From: a virus
DNA length: 64,000 nt
Reading direction: 5' to 3' (one strand)
Virus record (IMG/VR): IMGVR_UViG_3300030333_006551
Coordinates: 1-64,000 of that record
The position numbers were made by a program, and so were the translations under genes. The notes beneath the pieces were generated by a model, which saw only the letters and a list, made by a program, of their open reading frames with translations, searched no databases and was not told the origin of the DNA. This document shows positions 41,467 to 47,374 of the stretch, one piece after another; position 1 is the first letter of the stretch, and each line of letters begins with the position of its first letter.

Positions 41467-41500
41467 AAGCACAATCATTTTATTTTAAATGATTGTGCTT
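41467..41500 (+). terminator. Symmetrical hairpin, probable bidirectional terminator
   Basis: 14-bp perfect stem AAGCACAATCATTT/AAATGATTGTGCTT with a 6-nt loop. It lies in the 448-nt gap that separates plus-strand genes from the minus-strand module. Another short hairpin ATGATCT-GATA-AGATCAT lies just upstream (41438-41455). Confidence 0.6.
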
Positions 41501-41520
41501 ATTTATGTGTACACTCTGAC

Positions 41521-41590
41521 TATAATAAGATCCCAAAGCTACCCTCTACCTAAGGCATCATTCTCAATTTAGAGAGTGGTGTCTTTTTTT
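41521..41590 (+). ncRNA. Candidate small RNA with own -10 and terminator
   Basis: TATAAT (41521-41526), then about 57 nt ending in a 12-bp stem (GGCATCATTCTC/GAGAGTGGTGTC, with G-U pairs) and TTTTTTT (41584-41590). No reading frame. This looks like a free-standing small RNA gene of about 58 nt; -35 is not clear. Confidence 0.5.
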
Positions 41591-41729
41591 ATCTCATTCT
41601 CAAATAATCTGATTTGCTCTAAACCATTGTCCCTACGGACTTTAGTTAGAACTTGCATTTACCATATATTTTATCATGCCAAGTTTAGATAATCAAGAAC
41701 AAAGTCCGATTTATTTAGAACCCGTTGTC

Positions 41730-41776
41730 GTAAGTCCTTGTCGATTCTACACTTATGGCGGGACGGGCCGCCCCGC
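41730..41776 (-). repeat. Unit-boundary hairpin repeat, copy 1
   Basis: On the minus strand: GC-rich hairpin GCGGG...CCCGC followed by TAAGTG-TAGAATCGACAAG-GACTTA. It lies 13 nt after the stop of the zinc-ribbon gene at 41789, at the 3' end of the gp88-like unit. Confidence 0.8.
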
Positions 41777-41788
41777 GAAGGGGGAAAA

Positions 41789-41986
41789 TCAAGTCTTTTC
41801 TGGGTTTTTTCTAATGGGGGAGCATTGTTCGTCACAATCGTCACACCAGTAGGAATCCAATCTTTGCAGCCAAGAGGCTTTGTCCTCAAATCCGACTTCA
41901 TCGCGAGCACCGAGGGCATTCATAGGGAGGAACATGCTCCACTCTTGGCTCACATTCTCCCCGTTACACTTTTCACATATCCACAT
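41789..41986 (-). CDS. Small zinc-ribbon protein
   Basis: 65 residues: CEKCNGENVSQEW near the N terminus and CDDCDEQC near the end. Start set at 41986 because an AGGGGG site lies just before it, right after the stop of the gp88-like gene. Confidence 0.65.
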   Translation of the reverse strand: MWICEKCNGENVSQEWSMFLPMNALGARDEVGFEDKASWLQRLDSYWCDDCDEQCSPIRKNPEKT

Positions 41987-41994
41987 GATTCCCC

Positions 41995-42636
41995 CTAGTG
42001 AGATAGGAACTTGACGGTCTTTTGAGTGGTCCAGCATAGCGCACAGTCAGCACAGCTCTTGACCTTTCCAGTTTGCTCAGGGCAAACAAAGTGCTCACCC
42101 TCAAAGGATTCATCCGCAGCGAATAGGTGGTCCGCAGCATACGCTTTGTTCCGAGAGAATCGGATCACACAACGCTCAGAGAATCGGTTGTTGATGAGCC
42201 AGATGCGCTCACCGATGATGCTATCCTCTTCTCTAGCCGTATAGCCAAAGAGAGCCAGCTTGGGATATTCAAGTAGCATCTCTTCCCAGAACTTCACATA
42301 GTCCACAGAAAAGAAATCACCTAGAACATGCAGACGGATCACGATACCGTCCTTGTGCTTTTCCATGAGCTTATCTATCTCACGATGCAGAAAGAGGTCG
42401 ATGTTCTGGATCTTATAACGGTGTGCGAATGGCATGTTATCACCGTAGCAGTCGTTCCAATGATGGCAGGACTCGGGGCAAGTTGTCCTCTCTTCTAGGG
42501 TGAGAGAATATAGACGCTTCCCTGCCCACTTACCACGGGTAATGCGGAATCCTAGCTTTTTGTTGTTTGATCCAGGCTTGAGGAGACCAGTCCTAGGGTC
42601 CCGCAAGCTCTTCTGATATCGGCTCTTAGTCTTCAT
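41995..42636 (-). CDS. GP88-family phage protein
   Basis: 213 residues. TCPESCHHWNDCYG with FAHRYKIQNIDLFL is the Cys-rich core of the phage GP88 family, which has a radical-SAM-like look but unknown activity. A second cysteine group (CPEQTGKVKSCADCALC) is at the C terminus. ATG 42645 lies inside the -10 box, so translation must start at 42636; the mRNA is predicted leaderless. Confidence 0.75.
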   Translation of the reverse strand: MKTKSRYQKSLRDPRTGLLKPGSNNKKLGFRITRGKWAGKRLYSLTLEERTTCPESCHHWNDCYGDNMPFAHRYKIQNIDLFLHREIDKLMEKHKDGIVIRLHVLGDFFSVDYVKFWEEMLLEYPKLALFGYTAREEDSIIGERIWLINNRFSERCVIRFSRNKAYAADHLFAADESFEGEHFVCPEQTGKVKSCADCALCWTTQKTVKFLSH

Positions 42637-42643
42637 GGCGTAC

Positions 42644-42672
42644 ATTATATCAGGTCATCAGGGGTATTGCAA
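42644..42672 (-). promoter_or_regulatory. Sigma70 promoter, leaderless layout
   Basis: Minus strand: TTGCAA (42672-42667), 17 bp, TGATATAAT (-10 at 42649-42644), 7 bases to ATG 42636. Confidence 0.85.
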
Positions 42673-42697
42673 CACAAAACAGGAAAAACTTTTCGCC

Positions 42698-42760
42698 GTA
42701 AGTGCTTGTGGATTCTACACTTACACGCGAACGCGCCGCCGCGCAAATGCGATTTGCAAG
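42698..42760 (-). repeat. Unit-boundary hairpin repeat, copy 2
   Basis: Minus strand: GCAAATCGCATTTGC hairpin, a GCGCGGCGGCGCG block, then GTAAGTG-TAGAATCCACAAG-CACTTAC, a perfect 7-bp stem. It starts 7 nt after the 3' CCA of the tmRNA-like RNA and lies upstream of the gp88-like promoter. Confidence 0.82.
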
Positions 42761-42767
42761 GATAAAA

Positions 42768-42848
42768 TGGTGGAGGTGCAGGGAATCGAACCCTGGTCCG
42801 AACGAGTGCCGTGTAGGCTCTAGCCCGTCGAAACTCCTTTACACCCCC
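42768..42848 (-). ncRNA. tmRNA tRNA-like-domain RNA without tag region
   Basis: 81 nt. Acceptor stem GGGGGTG/CACCTCC with a G3-U70 wobble, discriminator A and encoded CCA: the alanyl-tRNA synthetase identity set. No D-stem; instead GTTTCGACGGG, the conserved 5' motif of tmRNA. Before the T-arm (CAGGG-TTCGATT-CCCTG) stands TTCGGAC, the conserved 3' tmRNA motif. The P2 helix (GGGCTAGAGCC/GGCACTCGTTC, two mismatches) is closed by a 5-nt loop TACAC where a normal tmRNA has about 300 nt with pseudoknots and tag frame. Confidence 0.8.
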
Positions 42849-42904
42849 AAGGTAGGGTGGGCTAGATGTCGCCACCTAGCCAACTGGCCCGAGTTCAGAA
42901 CTCT

Positions 42905-43195
42905 TGCACCATCACCCCGAAGGGCGGGAGGCCACACTCAGCGGAGTGTTTCCGTTTACCATCTCTTTATAGGTGTGGCCTCCCTGCCTGTTCCCGAAGG
43001 CTACTCGCTTTCTTTTACTTCGTCCCTGATCAAAGGGCGAAGGTGGGGAGGGGGCTAGGCATAAAGTTTGCGATCACCCCTCTCCGAAGGTGGGGAAGGG
43101 GATAGGCTTCTATGGTTTGCATCACCCCTCCCCGAAGGTGGGGAGAGGTAGCAAGACGGTAAACCGCACTTTTACATGCTACCCCTCCCCGATCA
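42905..43195 (-). repeat. Non-coding region with tandem hairpin units
   Basis: The 348-nt gap between the gene at 43197 and the tmRNA-like RNA has no gene. It holds repeated hairpins seen on the plus strand as ATCACCCCTCTCCGAAGG-TGGGGAAGGGG (43073), ATCACCCCTCCCCGAAGG-TGGGGAGAGG (43122), and weaker copies near 42908 and 43030. Also GAGGCCACAC...GTGTGGCCTC (42929-42983). All would be in the transcript that leads to the tmRNA-like RNA. Confidence 0.7.
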
Positions 43196-43196
43196 C

Positions 43197-43418
43197 TCAG
43201 CTAACCCCTTGGGTAGCCTTGTGGGCAGCCGTAGCTCCCTGATGCCTACCTGTCCACTCATCGGTGGGAAGAAGGCGACGAAGAGACTTGTAAGCCTCAA
43301 GCGCATGGTCAGACTCGTAAGAGCCCTGCTTCCAGAGGTCAGCGAACAGTTCGCCAACTTGAACGGAAAGACCTTGAATTTTGGCCTCCGTGGTGTTGTA
43401 CTCAAAAGATGAGCGCAT
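43197..43418 (-). CDS. Small hypothetical protein
   Basis: 73 residues from ATG 43418 behind AGAGGA. Helical (IQGLSVQVGELFADLWKQG), Thr/Ala/His-rich end. The mRNA has a leader of about 65 nt with a CACAG...CTGTG hairpin, unlike most units here. Confidence 0.6.
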   Translation of the reverse strand: MRSSFEYNTTEAKIQGLSVQVGELFADLWKQGSYESDHALEAYKSLRRLLPTDEWTGRHQGATAAHKATQGVS

Positions 43419-43488
43419 AGTGAAATCCTCTTGCAAGAGAGAAACTGAAGTGGGAGTAACTAACACAGACTCCCGATCTGTGAGCCCT

Positions 43489-43517
43489 ATTATACCACGG
43501 GCTAGGTGGATTGTCCA
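43489..43517 (-). promoter_or_regulatory. Sigma70 promoter with normal leader
   Basis: Minus strand: TGGACA (43517-43512), 17 bp, TGGTATAAT (-10 at 43494-43489). Probably drives the 73-residue gene, the hairpin region and the tmRNA-like RNA as one transcript. Confidence 0.8.
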
Positions 43518-43527
43518 GCGAAAAACG

Positions 43528-43836
43528 CTAGAAATAATACTCATCGGTTCCCATCCCAGCAGAGCCTAGGGCGTCATCATCAGCCCACTCATTGTCCCAC
43601 GGGTCAGACTCAGGCTCCTCCTCACCTCCGAAAACCTCATCTTGGCAGGACTGGCACATACCAGAGATCTGGTACTCCTTGCGGGACACATCATCCCTAA
43701 AGGATGTTGCAATGATGCCTTGGGCATCACAGGTTACACATGTGCCCTCACGGACACAGGTGGCACGGTCCTTGCCGTTGAAGATGATTTCAGAGAGGAG
43801 GGCGTCGATCTGCGGTGCTTTGTATGTCGGTTCCAT
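43528..43836 (-). CDS. Zinc-finger-like acidic protein
   Basis: 102 residues. CVREGTCVTCDAQG and MCQSCQDEVF form two Cys pairs around a beta hairpin, a likely zinc ribbon. The C-terminal third is acidic (EEEPESDPWDNEWADDD). Predicted leaderless start at 43836. Confidence 0.65.
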   Translation of the reverse strand: MEPTYKAPQIDALLSEIIFNGKDRATCVREGTCVTCDAQGIIATSFRDDVSRKEYQISGMCQSCQDEVFGGEEEPESDPWDNEWADDDALGSAGMGTDEYYF

Positions 43837-43843
43837 GGAGACC

Positions 43844-43871
43844 ATTATACCAGAACACAGGGGCGGATCAA
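43844..43871 (-). promoter_or_regulatory. Sigma70 promoter, leaderless layout
   Basis: Minus strand: TTGATC (43871-43866), 16 bp, TGGTATAAT (-10 at 43849-43844), 7 bases to ATG 43836. Confidence 0.83.
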
Positions 43872-43896
43872 GAGAAATTTTGAGAAACTTTTTGGC

Positions 43897-43950
43897 CTAA
43901 GTCCTTGTCGATTCTACACTTACGGAGGTTGCCGCCGTCGCCCAATCGGC
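43897..43950 (-). repeat. Unit-boundary hairpin repeat, copy 3
   Basis: Minus strand: GGGCGACGGCGGCAACC block then GTAAGTG-TAGAATCGACAAG-GACTTAG. It lies 27 nt after the end of the 27-residue membrane peptide gene, before the next promoter. Confidence 0.8.
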
Positions 43951-43976
43951 CAATAGAGGCCAACTGAGGGGGGTTA

Positions 43977-44060
43977 TTAGCTGATTCGAGCGTCTAACCA
44001 CATGAAAAGGAGCCCCATGCAGTAGACGAAGAGGATGAACCAGTAGGGACCTTCAAGCAT
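43977..44060 (-). CDS. 27-residue membrane peptide
   Basis: MLEGPYWFILFVYCMGLLFM and WLDARIS: one hydrophobic span. Overlaps the end of the winged-helix-like gene by 8 nt. Short; supported by the overlap and the membrane character. Confidence 0.4.
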   Translation of the reverse strand: MLEGPYWFILFVYCMGLLFMWLDARIS

Positions 44061-44382
44061 TTCCGCGCATCTCTCTACCTTCTTCGGTGAGGGAGAACTT
44101 GAACTCCTCATCCTCGTCACACCAAGACATCTGCATAATGCCATCGTCCACCAGTTGAGAGAGGGTGAGGTCGATCTGGTGACTACCTGCCCTCTCTGTA
44201 ACTTCAGAGAGAAGCTGCTGAGAGCCTTCAGGGAAATCACGCAGAGCCATACGAGCAGCCCATTCGGAAAGCTCTCCAAGCTGGCCCGTGTAGGGCTGGC
44301 CCTCGATGTTCCACTTCTTCATCTCATCCGTGACGGGAGGATGATCGGGGATGGTGATGTATTCAGGTGTTTCAGGAAACAT
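44053..44382 (-). CDS. Possible winged-helix protein
   Basis: 109 residues. LLSEVTERAGSHQIDLTLSQ, then LVDDGIMQMSW and FSLTEEGREM look like helix, recognition helix and wing of a MarR/PadR-type domain. RBS GGAGGAG. May regulate transcription; inference only. Confidence 0.5.
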   Translation of the reverse strand: MFPETPEYITIPDHPPVTDEMKKWNIEGQPYTGQLGELSEWAARMALRDFPEGSQQLLSEVTERAGSHQIDLTLSQLVDDGIMQMSWCDEDEEFKFSLTEEGREMRGNA

Positions 44383-44572
44383 AGGGAGGCTCCTCCATGT
44401 ATGAGAATTCTTTTTTGAGTTCGATCAGTTCGACAGCCTCAGCCACCTCAGCAGCGCAGAAGCCATCCCAGTACATCTCTGTCGCCAGAGGGCCATGCTC
44501 CACCATGTCGATACCAATCGACTGGCAGATGCGTTGAAACTCAGAGAGCTTCATTTCGAGGAAAGTATCCAT
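44372..44572 (-). CDS. Small hypothetical protein
   Basis: 66 residues; start 44572 shares a base with the previous stop (TGATG) and has GGAG upstream; ATG 44587 is possible. Helical, with CAAEVAEAVELIELKKEF. Confidence 0.55.
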   Translation of the reverse strand: MDTFLEMKLSEFQRICQSIGIDMVEHGPLATEMYWDGFCAAEVAEAVELIELKKEFSYMEEPPYVS

Positions 44573-44763
44573 CAGGAAAGACTCCATTCAGGGGTTGCGT
44601 TGTTTGCGTCAGCTTCCAGCTTCTCAGCCAGCTCCTCAGCGTAAAAGGTTTCGAGGTACTGCCTAGCCACCTTCTCAGGGTCAGGGCAGGGGAGGTTATT
44701 GTGATTGGTGGAAGTAAGGACACCGCAGAGATGCCAAGCGAACACATTGTCCGACAGTTCCAT
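44572..44763 (-). CDS. Small hypothetical protein
   Basis: 63 residues from ATG 44763 (ATG 44811 gives 79 residues but overlaps the gene before). ELSDNVFAWHLCGV then PEKVARQYLETFYAEELAEK. Unknown. Confidence 0.5.
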   Translation of the reverse strand: MELSDNVFAWHLCGVLTSTNHNNLPCPDPEKVARQYLETFYAEELAEKLEADANNATPEWSLS

Positions 44764-44780
44764 AGCGAGATTGAAGTAGC

Positions 44781-44924
44781 TCAAGCTACGACCTCGAAAG
44801 GGATGTCCCACACTCCGATAAGACCACGGAAGTAGGAGAGGAAGGAGGTAAGCTCAGACGCATCGCAGCGCACAAGCTCGTCACCCGTGTAGGGATTCTT
44901 GAGGAGGTATTGAGTTGCTTTCAT
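44781..44924 (-). CDS. 47-residue hypothetical protein
   Basis: MKATQYLLKNPYTGDELVRC start, then LTSFLSYFRGLIGVWDIPFE. First gene of the 44924-43977 operon. Its ATG is 7 nt after the -10 box with no RBS. Confidence 0.6.
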   Translation of the reverse strand: MKATQYLLKNPYTGDELVRCDASELTSFLSYFRGLIGVWDIPFEVVA

Positions 44925-44931
44925 GGTGTCC

Positions 44932-44959
44932 ATTATATCAGGTTTTTGGGAAATGTCCA
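44932..44959 (-). promoter_or_regulatory. Sigma70 promoter, leaderless layout
   Basis: Minus strand: TGGACA (44959-44954), 16 bp, TGATATAAT (-10 at 44937-44932), 7 bases to ATG 44924. Confidence 0.83.
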
Positions 44960-44973
44960 GAACTTTCTGGGAT

Positions 44974-45099
44974 TTATTTGCTCGCGTCGTAGCAGGGCTG
45001 GCAGATGAGGAGAGCCCACACTAGGCTATCGACCATGTGGGAGAGGGGGAATCGTCGGTCACAGCAGATACAGCGGACCATGTTGTCTTTGTCGCTCAT
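44974..45099 (-). CDS. 41-residue zinc-finger peptide
   Basis: MSDKDNMVRCICCDRRFPLS with CQPC near the end: a CxCC...CxxC zinc knuckle. ATG 45099. No strong promoter box; a TATACA lies 3 nt upstream. Confidence 0.55.
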   Translation of the reverse strand: MSDKDNMVRCICCDRRFPLSHMVDSLVWALLICQPCYDASK

Positions 45100-45611
45100 A
45101 CATGTATAAGGGGCAAAACTCGGCAAACCGAAGGTGATTTCTCTGATTTCTTTTGGGTAATCCTAAGGTTTTTTTCGACCTAAGTGCTTGTCGATTCTAC
45201 ACTTACAGCGGGAGCTGCCGCCCCGCAAAATGCGGCTGTCAACAAAAAAACCCCTCGTTCGCAACCTTTTCTTTCCATGGATAAGTGCGTAGAAAAGAAG
45301 CGGGGCGAACCAGGGGCGAGAGGAAAAGGGAGAGAGAGGGACAGGGCTTAATGTATTACCTGCAAGGCTCCATGTTACTGGTTCTGATCACCTACGACAA
45401 ACGGCTATTGCCTTGACCATACCTCACGGATTTCCGCATCGGGTTCTGGCCTGTCTGCACTAGAGAGCAACAAAACTCTTATTATGCGACCCGCATCAGG
45501 ATGCCTCCCGATGCCTCTCCGAATTTCCAACCCCCTGAGAAGGATATCACTCCTCAGAGGCGCTCTGGGCCTAATGTCTATTTATACTCGCCCAGACGAG
45601 TGCCTAGCGTC
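45100..45611. other. 512-nt region without a gene
   Basis: No reading frame with support on either strand. It holds repeat copy 4 (45180-45240). On the minus strand it also has a T4-late-type TATAAATA (45585-45578) inside the loop of a CTGGGC/GCCCAG hairpin, and a CTGAG...CTCAG hairpin (about 45534-45556). It could be the 3' trailer of the 45830 unit or an RNA gene. Confidence 0.5.
45180..45240 (-). repeat. Unit-boundary hairpin repeat, copy 4
   Basis: Minus strand: CCGCATTTTGCGG hairpin, GCGGGGCGGCAGCTCCCGC hairpin, then GTAAGTG-TAGAATCGACAAG-CACTTAG. It lies in the long gap between the units starting at 45830 and 45099. Confidence 0.82.
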
Positions 45612-45830
45612 CTAGGCAGTTAGGTAACGGTGATTACCCTTCGCCACATACTGGCGAGAACGCTTGTACTTGCGGTTCCAAGCGGACTTGGCTCCAGCAA
45701 GGGTGCCAACGAAGCTGTTGCTCCGTGTCGAGAGGTCGAAGATGGTGTAGACAGCGTTGCTGTCCGAACCAACCCGAACCATGACCGCGCTCTGGTTTGA
45801 GCGCACGATAGAAGTGATGTTGTTGAGCAT
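45612..45830 (-). CDS. Small hypothetical protein
   Basis: 72 residues. NNITSIVRSNQSAVMVRVGS and a basic end (RKYKRSRQYVAKGNHRYL). Start behind AGGAGAG in a normal leader. Beta-rich, basic; nucleic-acid binding possible. Confidence 0.6.
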   Translation of the reverse strand: MLNNITSIVRSNQSAVMVRVGSDSNAVYTIFDLSTRSNSFVGTLAGAKSAWNRKYKRSRQYVAKGNHRYLTA

Positions 45831-45868
45831 TTGCTCTCCTAGTAAGGGGTTTCGTTGAATGAGGGGCC

Positions 45869-45897
45869 ATTATACCATGACCCCCCATGAAGGTCAA
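45869..45897 (-). promoter_or_regulatory. Sigma70 promoter with normal leader
   Basis: Minus strand: TTGACC (45897-45892), 17 bp, TGGTATAAT (-10 at 45874-45869); the ATG at 45830 is 38 nt on behind a good RBS. Confidence 0.87.
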
Positions 45898-46286
45898 GCC
45901 TCAAGTGCGAGAAAAACATCTTCCTCGCTGATTTCCTTTCCGCTTGCAATATCCGAAGTGAGAGTAGACAAGGCAGCACGAAGCGCAGCCTTACGAGCCT
46001 TAGACACAGCGATCACCTTCTCAGCGTTAGCCTTCGCATTCTCAATAGATGCGATACGGGCCTCCGCCTTGGCGATGCGGGTGTCGAAGTTCTGCGGACC
46101 CTTAGAGAATCCTTTACGAGCCATAAGCTCGACCTTCTCAACCTCCTTGATCTCCTGAAGGAGAGGGGTGAGAAGCGGGTTAGATTTGGCCTCAGTCTCG
46201 GCCTGTTTGGCTTGCAGCTTGGCAAGCCGCGCCTCTGTCTCAGCGATAAGCTGATCGGGCGTTTTGCGTTTACGGGTTTCGTTCAT
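45894..46286 (-). CDS. Coiled-coil hypothetical protein
   Basis: 130 residues of almost pure helix, Ala/Lys/Glu-rich (IAETEARLAKLQAKQAETEA; then IAKAEARIASIENAKANAEK). ATG 46286, leaderless prediction. Its end overlaps the promoter of the next unit. Confidence 0.65.
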   Translation of the reverse strand: MNETRKRKTPDQLIAETEARLAKLQAKQAETEAKSNPLLTPLLQEIKEVEKVELMARKGFSKGPQNFDTRIAKAEARIASIENAKANAEKVIAVSKARKAALRAALSTLTSDIASGKEISEEDVFLALEA

Positions 46287-46293
46287 GTGGAGC

Positions 46294-46321
46294 ATTATAT
46301 CATAATCTGGAACGAGATCAA
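46294..46321 (-). promoter_or_regulatory. Sigma70 promoter, leaderless layout
   Basis: Minus strand: TTGATC (46321-46316), 16 bp, TGATATAAT (-10 at 46299-46294), 7 bases to ATG 46286. Confidence 0.83.
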
Positions 46322-46346
46322 GACCTAATCCAAAGAAATATCGGTC

Positions 46347-46410
46347 CTAACCCCTTGTGGATTCTACACTTACGGCCAGCCGCGCCGCCCACCCAAATGC
46401 GACATGCAAG
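46347..46410 (-). repeat. Unit-boundary hairpin repeat, copy 5
   Basis: Minus strand: GCATGTCGCATTT, a GGGCGGCGCGGCTGGCC block, then GTAAGTG-TAGAATCCACAAG-GGGTTAG. Loop fully conserved, right arm diverged. 70 nt after the gene ending at 46480. Confidence 0.78.
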
Positions 46411-46479
46411 AAAAAAAGGGGAGAGGATTGATGAAAGGTAGAGCCAGTAGCCTAACCTGAGGCCCCCTCCCCCCGAATG

Positions 46480-46803
46480 CTATGCCTCCATCGTGTTCCA
46501 CTCATCGTGGAGGTGGGAGTTCACGCAGATATCACGCTCGATACCTAGGCCCATGGGGAGACTGAGAGACTGAAGCTCAGAGAGGCTGAAGTAGCCCCAC
46601 TCTGCGCCACCGAAGCCCAGATCCACACGACCGAAGAAGAGCCAATCGCCCTCTGCATTCTCGGAGCCTTCGTAGACTTCCCAAGTGCCCACACCTACAG
46701 GGTTGAAGAACTTGACCACGATCTCTTTCTGATCGGTGGGGATGTCTTCGGTGGAGTAGAGAGGGGGAAGAGCCTTCTTGATTTTGTCTGTGAGTAGTTG
46801 CAT
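46480..46803 (-). CDS. Hypothetical protein
   Basis: 107 residues from ATG 46803, which shares a base with the previous stop (TAATG). Beta-rich (EIVVKFFNPVGVGTWEVYEG, DWLFFGRVDLGFGGAEWGYF). Looks like a small folded domain; not recognised. Confidence 0.6.
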   Translation of the reverse strand: MQLLTDKIKKALPPLYSTEDIPTDQKEIVVKFFNPVGVGTWEVYEGSENAEGDWLFFGRVDLGFGGAEWGYFSLSELQSLSLPMGLGIERDICVNSHLHDEWNTMEA

Positions 46804-46895
46804 TAGAGAATACCTATAAGGGTGAGAATTGCGCCACTTGTGATGGCAAGAAAGAAAATTGCGCCTTCGATGGCGTCTCGTCTTGATCGGGTCAT
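46803..46895 (-). CDS. 30-residue membrane peptide
   Basis: MTRSRRDAIEGAIFFLAITS and GAILTLIGIL: basic N terminus plus one span. Linked to both neighbours by TAATG overlaps. Confidence 0.55.
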   Translation of the reverse strand: MTRSRRDAIEGAIFFLAITSGAILTLIGIL

Positions 46896-47104
46896 TATCC
46901 GCGCTCCTTGTCGTTCCAGAAGTCTGCCCAGATCTCGCGCTCTTCACGCGCAAGCTCATCGCTGAGGTGCTGATACCAATCATCGTAGTCAGCATCTCCC
47001 ATCTCGGACTCGTCAGCCATGGCCTCTAGGACTTCGCGCTCCTCACGCACATCGTCCACCATGTCTCCTAGGATCTCGTTCCATTCTGTGCTGTGCTTGA
47101 TCAT
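46895..47104 (-). CDS. Small acidic protein
   Basis: 69 residues, strongly acidic and helical (MVDDVREEREVLEAMADESE). Leaderless prediction. Acid-rich shape could mimic nucleic acid; unproven. Confidence 0.6.
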   Translation of the reverse strand: MIKHSTEWNEILGDMVDDVREEREVLEAMADESEMGDADYDDWYQHLSDELAREEREIWADFWNDKERG

Positions 47105-47110
47105 GGGTGT

Positions 47111-47139
47111 ATTATACCTTGTTTGGAGTCAGTCTGCAA
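47111..47139 (-). promoter_or_regulatory. Sigma70 promoter, leaderless layout
   Basis: Minus strand: TTGCAG (47139-47134), 17 bp, TATAAT (47116-47111), 6 bases to ATG 47104. No TG extension here. Confidence 0.82.
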
Positions 47140-47368
47140 GAAATTTCTTGCGAATTTGGATAGCTCCACGGTGGTCCTGCCACTCACGCAGCAGTTCGTT
47201 CACCGTGATATCTTTGTCGAAGTGGATATCTTCCCAGACTCCACCTTCCACCTGCATTATCTCATGAGCAGAGGCTAGAGCCCCTGCATAGGTCATATGG
47301 AGGGTCTGAACCAGAACACCTTCATAGTCCTCACGAAGCTCAACAGTGTAGATTTCTCTGTTTTCCAT
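47129..47368 (-). CDS. Small hypothetical protein
   Basis: 79 residues. ENREIYTVELREDYEGVLVQ, then ASAHEIMQVEG and ITVNELLREWQDHR: alpha-beta. First gene of the module; leaderless prediction. Confidence 0.6.
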   Translation of the reverse strand: MENREIYTVELREDYEGVLVQTLHMTYAGALASAHEIMQVEGGVWEDIHFDKDITVNELLREWQDHRGAIQIRKKFLAD

Positions 47369-47374
47369 GCGTGT

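Noticed and set aside
42768-42848. Ordinary tRNA on the minus strand
   Set aside because: No D-stem can be formed and no 7-nt anticodon loop on a 5-bp stem fits; tmRNA motifs fit much better.
42645-42875. Minus-strand 76-residue frame over the tmRNA-like RNA
   Set aside because: It reads through the structured RNA, repeat copy 2 and a promoter, and has no RBS; treated as chance.
42702-43105. Plus-strand frames over the hairpin region (118 and 79 residues)
   Set aside because: They cover RNA hairpins and the tmRNA-like RNA, with low-complexity Arg/Ser/Pro composition and no RBS.
45612-45897. Second minus-strand frame (87 residues) overlapping the 72-residue gene
   Set aside because: It would start upstream of the mapped -10 box; the other frame has the RBS and the better start.
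41730-46410. CRISPR array from the five similar repeats
   Set aside because: Copies are about 1-1.5 kb apart with genes between them, and differ in length; there is no spacer pattern and no cas gene.
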